Origin: Spirochaetota bacterium
GTDB taxonomy: Bacteria; Spirochaetota; Spirochaetia; Treponematales; Rectinemataceae
Assembly (NCBI GenBank): GCA_029265255.1
Contig: JAJUJQ010000010.1
Coordinates: 1-64,000, forward strand
Length of the DNA stretch: 64,000 nt
Direction of reading: 5' to 3'
Of the stretch, positions 32,365 through 40,936 are shown piece by piece. Within the stretch, counting starts at the first letter, position 1. Each line of letters opens with the position of its first letter. The position numbers and the translations under genes were made by a program. The notes beneath the pieces were generated by a model. That model saw only the letters and a program-made list of their open reading frames with translations. It had not been told where the DNA came from and did no database searches.

Positions 32365-34311
32365 ATGGAAACAGATCGGCCAAACCGCATCGAGGCGCGG
32401 TTCCAGCGGATACCTGGTGATGTGCTCAGGATCATGTTCCGCGCACGGAATCCGATGCGTGTGGAAACTCCATTATTGGAGCTTGGTGAATTCAGCATCG
32501 AGGAGATCCTGCGAGCGATGGGCAGCGAGGCGTCGCAGGCAGCGGAACGTGCAGGTGTTCCACTGGAAAGGCTAGCGGATGTCCGGCGCTGTGTTGTGTT
32601 AGTGAACGGATGGCAGTCTTGGTCATTTGCCGGCGAGCTTGCGGGGAGGGAGCGGCCGCGGCGCGCGTGCTACAAGCGAGCGCTCAATCTGTTTGTGGAT
32701 CATCCGGCAGAAAAGGAGCTGCGGACGATGGCGGGCGCTGGTCTGCTGCGTGGCGGAGCGGTCATCTCGCATTGTTTCATTGTGCTGCGGTATGAGCAGC
32801 TCAGGCTTGCGCTGGTTTCGGACAACGCTGATCCTTCGCGGATGCTTCCTCCGCTGAGTTTTATTGTAACAAAGAACCGCGTCCGTATCCTGGCGTACGC
32901 GGAAGGCGGATCCTTTGAATGCGGCGACATGCTGGGTCGGGTCGCGGTGCTGGTGGCGCCGGACTACTTTTCGCTCAAGGAACAGCTAGCTCATTTGTGG
33001 GGCGGCTCGGAGCGATTCGCGGCCATGCATTGGCTAGCGCCTTCCGGACTTCCGGTGGGCGGCTACGCGTCGTGGTACAACCATTATACCGCGATCGACG
33101 AAGCGATCATCGGTCGCGATCTCGAGGCGATCGGTTCGAATGGCAATCTGATCAACGCGCTGTTTCTGCGGCAACAGAAGCCCGCGGTCTTTCAGATAGA
33201 TGACGGGTGGCAGCAGCGCGTCGGAGACTGGGAAGCCGATACGAAAAAATTCCCAGCCGGAATGAGAGCGATGGCGGAACGCATCCGCGCAAAAGGGCTT
33301 GTGCCCGGTATCTGGCTGGCGCCCTTCCTGGTCATGCCCGATTCATGTACTGCACGGGAACATAAGGGGTGGATTCTTCGCAATGCGGAAGGAGAACCTG
33401 TCCGCGCCGGCTGGAACCCGAACTGGGGCGGCGATGTCTGGTGTTTGGATCTATCGCTGCCAGAGGTTAGGGACTACCTCCATGGGCTGTTTGACCAGGT
33501 CGTCAATCAATGGGGGTATCGCTACCTAAAGCTCGATTTTCTGTATGCGGGCATGATGCGGGGGGCCTTTGCCGGAGACCGCGGCGCTGCGTGGGAGCAT
33601 TATGTGCGCTCCTTGCGGCGTATCCTCGAGCATGAACGCGCAATAGATGGAACACCGGTGGCCTTTCTCTCCTGCGGTGCCCCGATCGAGATAACCGCGC
33701 CTTTCATGCCGCTCATGCGTTCGGGCGCGGACACCCGCGAGCACTGGGAGTGGTGGCAACTCAAGCTGATTGGACATCAGGGTCGCCCTTCCGCTGCCAT
33801 GAATATGCGCGACAGCATTGGTCGCGCTTTGCTGAACCGAACGCTTCTGTGGTGCGACCCCGATGTGGTATTCTGCCGTACGGCACGGACCTCGCTCGCG
33901 GACACCGAAAAATTCCTGGTTGGCATGGTAGCGTGGATGTTCGGCTCGCAAATCATGATCTCGGACGACCCGGCTGCGTTCGGGCAGGACCAGACTGAGG
34001 ATGCGCAAAGATCAGCCAACACCTCGCGCAGGGGAGGTATCAGTGAAGCGGAATTTACAGCACAGCTGGTCGACTGGTATCGCAGGATTGGATCGCGCGA
34101 GTTCAGTATTGAACGCGCGTACGCGCGGCTGAAGGATGTGTTCTATTTTCAATCAAAGGATGGAAGCGTACGCGGGGCGATCAATCTGTCGGACCGGGAG
34201 GTGGCGATACCGCTCCCCGAGAGCGGGCAGCGCGAGGCCGGCTCGGATGCTCACTATCCTATTCGAGGCTATCCTGTTCCTGCCCACAGCATGCTGATTT
34301 TCGGTGTATAG
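32365..34311 (+). CDS. Alpha-galactosidase (GH36 family)
   Basis: Hydrolyses terminal alpha-galactosides such as raffinose-type sugars. The GH36 (beta/alpha)8 core is clear: QIDDGWQQRVGDWEAD, NPNWGGDVWCLDLSLPEVRDYL (in part), the nucleophile Asp in RYLKLDFLY (about residue 391) and the acid/base Asp in RSGADTREHW (about 455), with FLSCGAPIE between them. The N-terminal about 210 residues form the beta-supersandwich domain. No signal peptide, so it is cytoplasmic. 648 residues. No ribosome site; a TAGTAT hexamer at 32350-32355 lies 9 nt before the ATG. Divergent from thyX. Confidence 0.9.
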   Translation: METDRPNRIEARFQRIPGDVLRIMFRARNPMRVETPLLELGEFSIEEILRAMGSEASQAAERAGVPLERLADVRRCVVLVNGWQSWSFAGELAGRERPRRACYKRALNLFVDHPAEKELRTMAGAGLLRGGAVISHCFIVLRYEQLRLALVSDNADPSRMLPPLSFIVTKNRVRILAYAEGGSFECGDMLGRVAVLVAPDYFSLKEQLAHLWGGSERFAAMHWLAPSGLPVGGYASWYNHYTAIDEAIIGRDLEAIGSNGNLINALFLRQQKPAVFQIDDGWQQRVGDWEADTKKFPAGMRAMAERIRAKGLVPGIWLAPFLVMPDSCTAREHKGWILRNAEGEPVRAGWNPNWGGDVWCLDLSLPEVRDYLHGLFDQVVNQWGYRYLKLDFLYAGMMRGAFAGDRGAAWEHYVRSLRRILEHERAIDGTPVAFLSCGAPIEITAPFMPLMRSGADTREHWEWWQLKLIGHQGRPSAAMNMRDSIGRALLNRTLLWCDPDVVFCRTARTSLADTEKFLVGMVAWMFGSQIMISDDPAAFGQDQTEDAQRSANTSRRGGISEAEFTAQLVDWYRRIGSREFSIERAYARLKDVFYFQSKDGSVRGAINLSDREVAIPLPESGQREAGSDAHYPIRGYPVPAHSMLIFGV

Positions 34312-34354
34312 CTGCCTTGCACACCATGCACCTGATGATTGACAAGGAGGACCT

Positions 34355-36007
34355 ATGGCCCGGATCGTGTATGTTATCGGACACCGCAATCCTGATACTG
34401 ACTCTGTAGTGGCTGCGGCAGCCTATGCGGCGCTCAAGCGCGCGCAAGGAATGGACCATGTGCGCGCGGCGCGTGCTGGAGCGGTAAACCCCCAGACCGA
34501 ATACATATTCCACCGCTTTAGCGTTCCCCTGCCGGAATTCGTTCCCGATCTCATCCCGAAAGTGGAGTACTTTATCGACGATACGCCTGCGACAATGCGG
34601 GAGACAACGCCGCTCTGGGAAGCCTTGTCCCTGATCGAGCAATCGCCACGCCAGGTGCTGCCCATTGTGGATCAGGAAGGTGTCTATCGCGGCCTCTTCT
34701 ATTACAGCGCTTTTGCGCGAAACATTCTTACCAAGGTCAACCCTCGCAGAAAGGCTGTGATTGCCACTTCGATCCGTCACCTCATCGAAACCCTCAAGGC
34801 TCAGCCGATTGTTGCGCCTCGTGCTGAAGAGCTCTTTAATGGCCGCATCGTGGTTGCCTCGCTTTCCGCGGAGCGTTTCCGGGAATACATCAGCGCGGAA
34901 CCTGCGCACAATAAGGTTGTCCTGGTTGGCGACCGTGAAGAGATCATGAGCCTTGCCATCGACGCAGGCGTTAAGGCACTCATTATAACAAATGGGTATG
35001 TTCCTTCGAGAGAAATCGTGAAAAAAGCTGAGACCGCGGGTGTCGCGGTGCTCATCTCCTCCTACGACACCTCCTCTACATCCTTGCTTGCTTTGTATTC
35101 GACACCGGTGCTGAGCGTGGCAGATTCCCAAGTGCGGCCGCTTTCCCGTCGCGACACCATGCGCAGCGCCAAGGGGGCTATTGCCGCATCGCCTGCCCGT
35201 GCTGTTCCGGTCGTGGACGACAGCGGGCGGGTAGCTGGCCTTCTGACAGAAGGAGACCTCATCCGCGAGCCCAATATTGAGCTGATTCTCGTCGACCATC
35301 ACGAATTCAGCCAGGCGGTCGAAGGTGTCCAGAGTTACCGCATTCTCGAAGTGATCGATCATCACCGTATCGGCACATTCTCCACCCCTTACCCCATTAC
35401 GTTCATCAACCGGGTAGTAGGTTCAACAAGCACGATTATTACCGCCATGTACCGCGAGACGAAAACGCCACTGGACCGGCGCATTGCCTCGATCCTCTTG
35501 TGCGGCATTCTTTCGGACACGCTGGTGTTTCGTTCTACCACCACCACAGAGGTCGACCGCGAAATGGCCGACTACCTGGCGAGCATTACGGATCTTTCGA
35601 TTGAGACGCTGGGAAGCGAGATCATGGCTTCGGCCTCTCAGGCGGCCCAGCTGCCGATCGATCAGCTGCTGCGACAGGATCGCAAGGAATACGAAGTAGA
35701 GGGCAAGAAGCTGACAGTAAGCCAGATCGAACTCACGAGTTCACAGGAGCTGCTGGCACGCCAGGATGAGGTGCTGCAAGGCCTAGCCCGCATACGCGCG
35801 GAAACCGGCGCGTACATGGCCGCCCTCATGGCAACGGATATCACGCGCCTGGAAAGCATTCTCTACCTCGATGCCGACAAGGACCTGCTGCAGGCGATCG
35901 GCTACCCGATGCAGCAGCCAGGCATCTATATACTGAAGGATGTGCTGTCGCGGAAGAAACAGCTTATGCCCGCGTTGACGGAGATGGTGCGCAAAGCGCT
36001 TCAGTAG
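34355..36007 (+). CDS. ppaC: Manganese-dependent inorganic pyrophosphatase with CBS and DRTGG domains
   Basis: Family II (DHH/DHHA2) pyrophosphatase of the nucleotide-regulated CBS-PPase class. The DHH catalytic core is split: N-terminal VIGHRNPDTDSVVAAAAYA (His/Asp ligands), then a CBS domain (about 70-130), a DRTGG domain, a second CBS near VLSVADSQVRPLSRRDTM, then ILVDHHEF and EVIDHHRIG with the SSTII-like loop, and the DHHA2 domain at the end. CBS-PPases are inhibited by AMP/ADP and activated by ATP or diadenosine polyphosphates. 550 residues, normal for the class. Ribosome site AAGGAGGACC. Confidence 0.94.
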   Translation: MARIVYVIGHRNPDTDSVVAAAAYAALKRAQGMDHVRAARAGAVNPQTEYIFHRFSVPLPEFVPDLIPKVEYFIDDTPATMRETTPLWEALSLIEQSPRQVLPIVDQEGVYRGLFYYSAFARNILTKVNPRRKAVIATSIRHLIETLKAQPIVAPRAEELFNGRIVVASLSAERFREYISAEPAHNKVVLVGDREEIMSLAIDAGVKALIITNGYVPSREIVKKAETAGVAVLISSYDTSSTSLLALYSTPVLSVADSQVRPLSRRDTMRSAKGAIAASPARAVPVVDDSGRVAGLLTEGDLIREPNIELILVDHHEFSQAVEGVQSYRILEVIDHHRIGTFSTPYPITFINRVVGSTSTIITAMYRETKTPLDRRIASILLCGILSDTLVFRSTTTTEVDREMADYLASITDLSIETLGSEIMASASQAAQLPIDQLLRQDRKEYEVEGKKLTVSQIELTSSQELLARQDEVLQGLARIRAETGAYMAALMATDITRLESILYLDADKDLLQAIGYPMQQPGIYILKDVLSRKKQLMPALTEMVRKALQ

Positions 36008-36074
36008 AAAGCCGCTGTCTCTGCATGCGGTTGGCTCGGCTTTGATAGCGGTAAGGACCGGCGCAAAGCGCTTC
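35989..36074. repeat. 14-bp direct repeat at the 3' end of ppaC
   Basis: GCGCAAAGCGCTTC occurs at 35989-36002 and again at 36061-36074. Similarity extends past it (AGTAGAAAGCCGCT versus TGTAGGAGCGCCGCT). The first copy contains the last codons of ppaC; the second lies next to the traB stop. It looks like a small local duplication. Confidence 0.6.
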
Positions 36075-36088
36075 TGTAGGAGCGCCGC

Positions 36089-37267
36089 TTACCGTATCGC
36101 GTTCGAGGCAAGGAGGGGCAGCGCGATAAAGTTGCCGATCATGCCCCCTATGCTCGAAAGAAAGAAAATAAGCAGGATGTGCGTAATCCGGTTGCGGTAG
36201 AAGCCCTTGATGCTGGTCACATCCTCGGCGAGCGTTTCGGCGTCGCGAACCATAGGCTTGCGAAAATGAGCTTCGATAGCGGCCGCGAAAAGGCCGACGC
36301 CCAAGAGGGGGTTGAGCGTCGCGACCGGTGCAAGCACAAACGACCCTAAAATAGTGAGCGGATGTGCCATGCACGCCAGTGAGCCTAGGGCTGCCAGCGA
36401 GCCGTTCAGGAGGACCCAGCGCGCGATCATGGCCAGGCTGGTCTGGCTCCCCGAACGAAAAAATCCAATCGCGATGAGAGCCACGATGAGGAGCGGTATG
36501 AGCCATCCCGCTGAGCGCACAAACCACCCGGGCGCCGGCATCTGTTCGATATCGGTTACATCGGCCGCAATTTCTGCGCGGCTGAGCTTTTCGAGCCATG
36601 CTTCGATGCCCTGCATGTGCCCTGCGCCGACGACAGCTACGATCTTCTCTTCGGTTGTCTGAAAAATCTTAGTGGCCAGATAACGGTCGCGCTCGTCGAT
36701 CAGCACTTCCTTGACCGAAGGCAGGAATTCCGCAAGCTCGTTCATCATCTGTTCGAGTTCGTTCTGTTCCTTAAGTGTGTTGAGGTCTTCTTCGCTGACG
36801 GTTTCGCGGGAAAATGCTGATTCGATCAGGCTTGCCAGCAGCTTCGACTTATTCCACAGATTGGAACGAGCCCATGCGCGCTTGAGGGTGAGTTGGACCT
36901 CGCGGTCAATGGGGCTCCATGGAATGCCCATCTCCTCCGCCACGCGGATAGCGGCCAGCATTTCCTCGCCTGGTTTTGTGCCAAGGTCAGCACCGAGCCG
37001 CTTCTGGAAGCCAGCGAGGGCCAGGTTTGCCAGGAGCAGGAAGCCTTTGCCTTCCTTGAGCACCTTGATGATGTCGAGGTCCTCCCAGCGGCTTCCCTGT
37101 GTGATGGATTGATAGCGCCCCATGTCGATCTCGACACAGACCCTTCCAGGTTGTTCCTTTCTGATGGTCTCCGTCGCTTCTTCGATGCTTTCCCGGGATA
37201 TGTGCGCGGTTCCTACCAGGATGATGGTTCTGGTACCGAGCGTTATGGTTCGTATGGTTTGCGGCAT
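36089..37267 (-). CDS. TraB/PrgY-family membrane protein
   Basis: 392 residues. The N-terminal about 230 form the TraB/PrgY (ChaN/GumN-like) domain with the signature ILVGTAHISRES, CVEIDMGRYQ and VVGAGHMQGIEAWL carrying conserved Glu/His residues. Then about four membrane helices (LIPLLIVALIAIGFF, then three more). Enterococcal relatives limit pheromone signalling, and a protease-like role is suspected for the superfamily; the cellular role here is unknown. I start at ATG 37267, 8 nt after the holA stop with TAGGAC upstream. A farther ATG at 37315 would overlap holA. Confidence 0.85.
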   Translation of the reverse strand: MPQTIRTITLGTRTIILVGTAHISRESIEEATETIRKEQPGRVCVEIDMGRYQSITQGSRWEDLDIIKVLKEGKGFLLLANLALAGFQKRLGADLGTKPGEEMLAAIRVAEEMGIPWSPIDREVQLTLKRAWARSNLWNKSKLLASLIESAFSRETVSEEDLNTLKEQNELEQMMNELAEFLPSVKEVLIDERDRYLATKIFQTTEEKIVAVVGAGHMQGIEAWLEKLSRAEIAADVTDIEQMPAPGWFVRSAGWLIPLLIVALIAIGFFRSGSQTSLAMIARWVLLNGSLAALGSLACMAHPLTILGSFVLAPVATLNPLLGVGLFAAAIEAHFRKPMVRDAETLAEDVTSIKGFYRNRITHILLIFFLSSIGGMIGNFIALPLLASNAIR

Positions 37268-37275
37268 GGTCTGTC

Positions 37276-38316
37276 CTACAGCATGAGATTCGGATAGTGG
37301 CTCTGGGCGCTCCATCCGGCGGAAGCAATTCCGCGCCCTTTTTCGGTGATTATAGAAGTGATGAGTAAATGCAGCAACTGTCGCGAAAAATTGTTGCCCA
37401 GCGGACTTCTGAGCGCAGCTTCGGTTTCGGAGAGGGCAACGATGATGCGCCGACAGTCTTTTACACTATAGCGACCAAGCGCGGCGCGCAGCTGACGCTG
37501 CACGGTTTTTGAACGCGCCTGTTCGCGAAGGCACGCGTCTTCGAACCGTTCGCCCTTGGCAATAGCTTCGCCAAGGCGCTGCAGTCGACGGAAACTCCAC
37601 ACCAGCGCAGCTATGATCTGGTTCGCGTCGCCTCTGCGGCTGTCCAGTACAACATCGAGTACTTCGAGGGCGGTTTCGAGATCGCCCTGCGCGATGCGGT
37701 CGAAAAGGCTAAACGCGTCCTCGGGACGCGAGCGCAGAATGGCCGCTTCAACGTCTTCCGACTGGAGCCTTGTACCGTCCGGAAAGCTCGAGGTCAGGAT
37801 GAGGCAGGCAGCTTTGAGCGAGGGAGTATCATGCGGCACCAGCTCGAGCAGCGATTCGATGGCATTGTCGTCGATGGAAAGCCCGGACGCAGAAAGCTCG
37901 CGGCGAACCCACCCCATTAGTTCGCTTTCGAACAGCTCAAAAAACGTTTTGCGGCAGGATGGCGGGACGGTTTTTTCCAAAACGCTCGGGACGCTGTATG
38001 TCTCGGTCTCGAGGAAGAGCAGGGCATTTTCAGCAGGGGTCTTGCAGTAGGCTGCCAGCGTCTCGATATCAGTTTTCTGACCGAGCTGGTCGATGTTTCG
38101 CAGCTCAACGATGGTCCAGGGGGAAAAGAGCGAGCTGTTTCTGAGGAGCATGAGCGCGTCTGAAATGGCGCAATCGCCAGCATAGAAACGGTGGATTTCT
38201 GGCTCGCCCTCACCTGAAGCGCGCACTTTGGCGATCTGGTCGGCGACAAAGGCTTCCTTGAGCCCGACTTCCGGGCCTGTCAGTATCCATACAGGCGCAA
38301 TCGAGGAATCTGCCAT
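37276..38316 (-). CDS. holA: DNA polymerase III delta subunit
   Basis: Clamp-loader subunit that opens the beta clamp. AAA+-like fold without a Walker A motif, as expected: VWILTGPEVGLKEAFVADQI at the N-terminus, SLFSPWTIVELRNID (beta-binding region), LLFLETETY, and the C-terminal collar domain with DANQIIAALVWSFRRL. 346 residues. It starts 4 nt after lexA, so the two are co-transcribed. Confidence 0.88.
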   Translation of the reverse strand: MADSSIAPVWILTGPEVGLKEAFVADQIAKVRASGEGEPEIHRFYAGDCAISDALMLLRNSSLFSPWTIVELRNIDQLGQKTDIETLAAYCKTPAENALLFLETETYSVPSVLEKTVPPSCRKTFFELFESELMGWVRRELSASGLSIDDNAIESLLELVPHDTPSLKAACLILTSSFPDGTRLQSEDVEAAILRSRPEDAFSLFDRIAQGDLETALEVLDVVLDSRRGDANQIIAALVWSFRRLQRLGEAIAKGERFEDACLREQARSKTVQRQLRAALGRYSVKDCRRIIVALSETEAALRSPLGNNFSRQLLHLLITSIITEKGRGIASAGWSAQSHYPNLML

Positions 38317-38320
38317 GATG

Positions 38321-38923
38321 TCAGTAGCTCCTGTAGATACCGCGAAGTCTGCCGAGGATTCTCATGTCCTGCGTATAAATGGGGGCATAGCGGGGGTTCT
38401 CGGCCTGCAGCCGAAAGCGATTCTGCTCGATGAAAAGGCGTTTCAGCGTCACATTTTCTTCCAGCAGGGCGACGACGATTTCGCCGTTGCGAGCTGTTTC
38501 GCATTGCTCGATGATCGCGATGTCGCCGGAAAGAATACCTGCGCCAATCATGCTGTCGCCTTTGACGCGCAGGGCAAAATGCGGTTGATGGTTGGTAATG
38601 AGCTCGCTGGGCACCAAAATAGTCCGTTCGAAGTTTTCGTCTGCGAAGATGGGCTTTCCGGCCGCTATTTCGCCCAGGAGCGGAATCTGCACAACCGGCG
38701 TATCGCCACGGGGTGGTACGATCAACTCGATCGAGCGGGAGCGCTTTTCGCTGGTTTTTATATGCCCTTTTTTCTCCAGCGCCTTGAGATGGTCATAGGC
38801 ACCCTTTACCGATATGGAAAACGCTTTAGCGGTTTCCCTTACGGTAGGAGGATAGTTATTATCGCGGATGTACTCTTCGATGAAGATGAGAATTTCTTTC
38901 TGTCGTGGCGTAAGCTCTTTCAT
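38321..38923 (-). CDS. lexA: SOS repressor LexA
   Basis: 200 residues. The N-terminal winged helix (LTPRQKEILIFIEEYI, TVRETAKAFSISVKGAYDHL) binds DNA. The cleavage site is Ala88-Gly89 in GEIAAGKP, and the Ser-Lys dyad is Ser124 (KGDSMIGAG) and Lys161 (VTLKRLF). RecA-stimulated self-cleavage would de-repress SOS genes. The start at 38923 matches the family N-terminus; an upstream in-frame ATG would put the promoter inside the gene. The promoter carries a palindrome that may be its own operator. Confidence 0.95.
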   Translation of the reverse strand: MKELTPRQKEILIFIEEYIRDNNYPPTVRETAKAFSISVKGAYDHLKALEKKGHIKTSEKRSRSIELIVPPRGDTPVVQIPLLGEIAAGKPIFADENFERTILVPSELITNHQPHFALRVKGDSMIGAGILSGDIAIIEQCETARNGEIVVALLEENVTLKRLFIEQNRFRLQAENPRYAPIYTQDMRILGRLRGIYRSY

Positions 38924-38941
38924 CGATGTTCTCGTGCTCTT

Positions 38942-38954
38942 TGTATAGTATACA
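38942..38954. promoter_or_regulatory. Palindrome over the lexA promoter (candidate LexA box)
   Basis: TGTATA-G-TATACA, a perfect 6-bp inverted repeat around one base, 19 nt upstream of the lexA start. The minus-strand -10 hexamer TATACT lies inside it, an arrangement typical of autoregulation. It does not resemble the E. coli or Bacillus SOS boxes, so the assignment is inference. Confidence 0.5.
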
Positions 38955-39021
38955 GCATATCCTAGGGGAATGCACAAGTGGCACAGGCAAGGGGGGCAGA
39001 AAGAGACGTGGCGGCCGCGGG

Positions 39022-39294
39022 TCAGCCGAGCTCCTCGTTGAAGCCCGACTCGAAAAGTTTTTTGATGGCCTCTGCAGCCTCGTTTTCATCCGGGCCGTCG
39101 GCGATAATTTTTATTTTGGTACCGAAGGACGCCGCGAGCGTGATGATACCCATAATAGATTTCGCATTGATGCGATTGCTGGCTTTTTCAAGATAAATAC
39201 GGGAGGCGAACTTGATAGCGGTCTGCGCGATAAGTGCGGATGGCCGGGCATGGATACCCGCTCGGTTTTTTATCGTAGTTTCAAGCTCGACCAT
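39022..39294 (-). CDS. ptsH: Phosphocarrier protein HPr
   Basis: 90 residues. The PTS active-site His15 is in AGIHARPS and the regulatory Ser46 in NAKSIMGI, so both the EI-dependent and HPr-kinase-dependent phosphorylation sites are intact. The start at 39294 is preceded by GGGAGAA. It lies 147 nt downstream of hprK on the same strand. No enzyme I gene is in the window. Confidence 0.95.
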   Translation of the reverse strand: MVELETTIKNRAGIHARPSALIAQTAIKFASRIYLEKASNRINAKSIMGIITLAASFGTKIKIIADGPDENEAAEAIKKLFESGFNEELG

Positions 39295-39441
39295 AGATTC
39301 TCCCGTTACGCTTTGAGTATGCAGATGATGCTCAGATAATAACTCATCTGCTCGAATCGTTGCAATGAGGCGGATTGTCGGCTGAACTAGGTAGATGGCC
39401 GACACGGTTATTCGAGGTCGCTGCTATGCCTTGAATCGGAT

Positions 39442-40440
39442 TCAGTATTCGTCGTGCGAGAAATACATGGCGCGGGCACTCTCGCTTTCGAGCCAGCGCA
39501 GGATGTTCTGGTTGAATTCACGAGCGCTATGGTACCCCATTTTCTTGAGCCGCTCGTTCATGGCTGCGGTTTCGATGATGATGGGAATGTTTCGCCCTGG
39601 TTTGACGGGAATTTCAAGCTTCGGCACCTTGACCCCGAGTATCTCCATGGTAAGCTCGTCCATGCCGATCCGGTCGTATACCTTATTCGGGTCCCAGTCT
39701 TCCAGATTGCAGACCAGCTGAATCTGCTTTTTATCTCTGATGGCGCCCACGCCGAACAGATGGGTGACATTGATGATGCCGAGGCCGCGGATTTCCATAT
39801 GGTGGCCGATCATTTTATTGGTCCCCTGACCCATCAAGACAGTTCCGTTGAGACAGCGGATCTCCACTACGTCGTCGGCGACAAGCCGGTGCCCGCGCTC
39901 GATGAGTTCGAGCGCGGTTTCGCTTTTGCCGACACCGGAGTCACCAAGCAGCAGAATCCCGATGCCGAACACTTCGACCAGCACTCCATGCATGATGATT
40001 TTGGGCGCGAAAATATCATGGAGCACGCGGATAACCCGGATTGAGAATTCGCTTGAGTTCAGGCCGGTGACGAGCACGGGGCATCCCGCCGCGTTCGCAG
40101 CGCTGGCAAATTGCGGCGTCGGTTCGATATTGTTCGTGAAGATGTAGGCCGGAATCTGATAGGTGAACATTTTTTGGTAGATTGGGATCGCGGTTCCATC
40201 CGCTTCAATTTTATTGATGTAGGCGATTTCGCCACGGCCGAAGAGCTGAAGCCGTTCGGCGGCAAAGGACTCGTAGAATCCCGCGAGGGCAAGGCCTGGC
40301 CGGTTCAGGTCCGGCACCGTGATTTCCCGAGTCAGCCCGGCTCTACCCGCTACGCAGCGCAGGCAGAGGTCGTTTTGTTCCTTGAGCTCGAGACTCAGCA
40401 GGTCCAGTACCGTAAAATTGACAGGTTCCTGTTCGATCAC
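39442..40440 (-). CDS. hprK: HPr kinase/phosphorylase
   Basis: Phosphorylates or dephosphorylates Ser46 of HPr to signal carbon status. Walker A LLLGDSGVGKSETALEL, the catalytic-region HRLVADDVVEI and the HPrK signature HMEIRGLGIINVTHLFG are present. N-terminal domain residues 1-135. I use GTG at 40440 (332 residues): a TACAAT -10 hexamer lies 6 nt upstream and no ribosome site exists. A GTG at 40467 is in frame but would be upstream of the predicted transcription start. Confidence 0.93.
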   Translation of the reverse strand: MIEQEPVNFTVLDLLSLELKEQNDLCLRCVAGRAGLTREITVPDLNRPGLALAGFYESFAAERLQLFGRGEIAYINKIEADGTAIPIYQKMFTYQIPAYIFTNNIEPTPQFASAANAAGCPVLVTGLNSSEFSIRVIRVLHDIFAPKIIMHGVLVEVFGIGILLLGDSGVGKSETALELIERGHRLVADDVVEIRCLNGTVLMGQGTNKMIGHHMEIRGLGIINVTHLFGVGAIRDKKQIQLVCNLEDWDPNKVYDRIGMDELTMEILGVKVPKLEIPVKPGRNIPIIIETAAMNERLKKMGYHSAREFNQNILRWLESESARAMYFSHDEY

Positions 40441-40446
40441 AACGCT

Positions 40447-40452
40447 ATTGTA
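40447..40452 (-). promoter_or_regulatory. -10 element directly upstream of hprK
   Basis: Minus-strand TACAAT, with a 17-nt spacer to a TTTACC -35-like hexamer (40470-40475), ends 6 nt before GTG 40440. The start point would coincide with the GTG. A terminator lies just upstream, at 40542-40570, so hprK needs its own promoter here. Confidence 0.6.
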
Positions 40453-40541
40453 CACCGTTCGCGCCACAAGGTAAACGAATCGAGAAGAAACCTTGAGTGG
40501 TTTCGAGCGCTACAGCGTCATTCATAATGTCCCCCACACAC

Positions 40542-40570
40542 AAAAAAAGAGCCCGCGCCATGGCGGGCTC
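40542..40570 (-). terminator. Rho-independent terminator after hpf
   Basis: On the minus strand, stem GAGCCCGC / GCGGGCTC (40570-40563 and 40556-40549) with a CATGGC loop is followed by seven T residues (40548-40542). It ends the rpoN-hpf transcript. Confidence 0.88.
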
Positions 40571-40587
40571 TCGTTTGGCCTTCAGAC

Positions 40588-40881
40588 CTATTTCTTTTCC
40601 TGGATTTTGTTCTTCTCCTTTACGATTTTCTGGTCGAGCTTGTCGATCAGAACGTCAATGCCGGGATTGAGCTCCTGAGAAGATTCGACAAGATGAGCCT
40701 GTTTCCCCCATCTGAAGTTCACCGTCACCTCGAGACGGAACTGCCCTGCGTCCTTGGTGAACACGAAAAGAAGATCGACGATCATGTCCTTCGCGTAGTC
40801 GATCCGGGCAAGTTTGCTGTCCAGATACTGCCTGCTTTGAGTGCTCAGATCGAAGTGCACGGAACGAACGTCGACTTTCAT
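40588..40881 (-). CDS. hpf: Ribosome hibernation promoting factor (short HPF/RaiA type)
   Basis: 97 residues, the single-domain ribosome-hibernation factor fold (MKVDVRSVHFDLSTQSRQYL, VDLLFVFTKDAGQFRLEVTV). It occupies the tRNA/mRNA channel of the 30S subunit and stabilises inactive ribosomes in starvation. The start at 40881 has the perfect ribosome site AGGAGGTCAC. It follows rpoN by 55 nt, the usual rpoN-hpf order. Confidence 0.92.
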   Translation of the reverse strand: MKVDVRSVHFDLSTQSRQYLDSKLARIDYAKDMIVDLLFVFTKDAGQFRLEVTVNFRWGKQAHLVESSQELNPGIDVLIDKLDQKIVKEKNKIQEKK

Positions 40882-40936
40882 AGTGACCTCCTGGAAAAAT
40901 ACTGACGCATGGACCAGGCCCTGCGTTGGCAGCGGC

